DNA of 64,000 nt, taken from assembly GCA_963920705.1 (NCBI GenBank), contig CAWUCO010000060.1, forward strand, positions 372,001-436,000. The letters are read 5' to 3'. This DNA comes from Odiellus spinosus. Its lineage: Eukaryota; Arthropoda; Arachnida; Opiliones; Phalangiidae. The translations under genes and the position numbers were made by a program. Shown here piece after piece: positions 63,483 to 64,000 of this stretch (position 1 is its first letter; each line of letters begins with the position of its first letter). Under the pieces are notes generated by a model, which worked only from the letters and a program-made list of their open reading frames with translations, was not told the origin of the DNA and did no database searches.

Positions 63483-64000
63483 TTGTGAAATTTGTGGATC
63501 TATACTTGGGAAATTTGTGGATCTATACTTTGGAAATTTGTAAATCTATACTTGGGAAATTTGTAAATCTATACTTGGGAAATTTGTAAATCTATACTTT
63601 GGAAATTTGTAAATCTATACTTGGGAAATTTGTAAATCTATACTTGGGAAATTTGTAAATCTATACTTGGGAAATTTGTAAATCTATACTTGGGAAATTT
63701 GTAAATCTATACTTGGGAAATTTGTGGATCTATACTTGGGAAATTTGTAAATCTATACTTGGGAAATTTGTAAATCTATACTTTGGAAATTTGTAAATCT
63801 ATACTTGGGAAATTTGTAAATCTATACTTGGGAAATTTGCAAATCTATACTTGGGAAATTTGTGGATCTATACTTGGGAAATTTGTGGATCTATACTTGA
63901 GAAATTTATGGATCTATACTTTGGAAATTTGTAAATCTATACTTGAGAAATTTGTGGATCTATACTTGGGAAATTTGTAAATCTATACTTGGGAAATTTG

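Larger units (their letters stand above)
1..64000 (+). repeat. 23-bp satellite array, 2783 complete monomers plus a 12-base partial
   Basis: Every base belongs to a head-to-tail 23-bp repeat. In the commonest monomer, positions 1-12 are TTGGGAAATTTG and 13-23 are TAAATCTATAC. The last unit starts at 63989. Between 1 and 63989 I find 24 monomers of abnormal length with a net change of -21 bases, which fits exactly 2783 monomers (23 x 2783 - 21 = 63988). AAATTT at 6-11 and ATAC at 20-23 are the least variable parts; positions 3-4, 12, 14-15 and 17-19 vary most. No orientation switch, unique spacer or inserted element was seen. The organisation is that of eukaryotic satellite heterochromatin. 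The chromosomal location and species cannot be told from the sequence. Confidence 0.98.
52859..64000 (+). repeat. Domain IV: HOR of about 33-35 monomers, no ATAAATAC cassettes
   Basis: Marks are ATTATTGG monomers, GTGGCTC monomers, TTTTTAAATTTATACTTGAGATATTTG pairs, GTTAAAC, and a TAGGG monomer. ACTAGG starts at 53846, 54605, 55410, 56192, 56974, 58745, 59826, 61574, 62379 and 63046, spaced 33, 35, 34, 34, 77, 47, 76, 35 and 29 monomers, all exact multiples of 23. Only two monomers of abnormal length occur, both after 63090. The five-monomer module survives in modified form: TTGAG replaces TTGGG in the ATGG monomer and GTTAAAC replaces GTAAAAC. Confidence 0.88.

Noticed and set aside
1..64000. 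CRISPR array
   Set aside because: Repeats of 23 bp abut directly with no unique spacers, and no cas-like gene is present.
1..64000. G-quadruplex or telomere-type repeat from the regular GGG
   Set aside because: GGG tracts are 20 bases apart, too far for ordinary quadruplex loops, and the unit is not a TTAGGG-, TTTAGGG- or TTGGGG-type short repeat.
1..64000. CENP-B box
   Set aside because: The box needs a TTCG...CGGG core. The monomer has TTGGGAAA with no CpG, and the few CpG variants do not make the motif.
1..64000. Yeast-type replication origin consensus from ATTTACAAATTT on the reverse strand
   Set aside because: It fails the consensus because an AAA follows where TTT is needed. A short AT-rich match in every monomer would be uninformative anyway.
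1..64000. tRNA, rRNA, transposon or integrated virus
   Set aside because: No stretch departs from the 23-bp repeat for even one full monomer, so there is no room for such elements.

Overview
The whole window is one uninterrupted tandem satellite array. Its unit is a 23-bp AT-rich monomer, numbered here from the TTGGG: positions 1-12 read TTGGGAAATTTG and positions 13-23 read TAAATCTATAC (6 of 23 bases are G or C). Following the register from base 1 to base 64000 gives 2783 complete monomers plus a 12-base partial. All copies lie head to tail on the same strand. I found no unique sequence, transposon, inverted segment or gene.

This is eukaryotic satellite DNA in its organisation: a centromeric, pericentromeric, subtelomeric or other heterochromatic block. 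The monomer matches no satellite family I can name, so I do not assign a taxon. There is no CENP-B box, no telomere repeat and no alpha-satellite-like unit.

The array is not homogeneous. A small set of monomer variants recurs in fixed orders, making higher-order repeats (HORs). The main variants are AA to GG at positions 14-15; CT to AA at 18-19 (giving ATAAATAC); TT at 14-15 with AA at 18-19 (giving TATAAATA); G to T at position 3; G to T at position 4; ATGG and AATGG forms at 11-15; and an AAATATG form at position 10. Four domains can be told apart. Domain I (1-19542) has nine short ATAAATAC cassettes, each with the same 22-bp monomer, spaced 50 to 134 monomers apart. Domain II (19543-36816) lacks these cassettes and is made of shorter, variably spaced HOR copies. 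Domain III (36817-52858) has several kinds of ATAAATAC cassette, long runs of GG monomers, a 21-bp monomer and HOR units of 2482, 2346 and 1263 bp. Domain IV (52859-64000) again lacks the cassettes. It repeats about every 33-35 monomers and contains a large tandem duplication of about 2.85 kb.

Recent segmental tandem duplications (506, 1149, 2207, 1012, 1081, 2482, 2346, 1263 and 2829/2852 bp) can be read from shared private variants. All differ by whole monomers, as expected of unequal crossing over or replication slippage in register. Short open frames exist only where GG monomers remove the in-frame TAA. They need TTG or GTG starts and encode the satellite itself, so no coding sequence is annotated.
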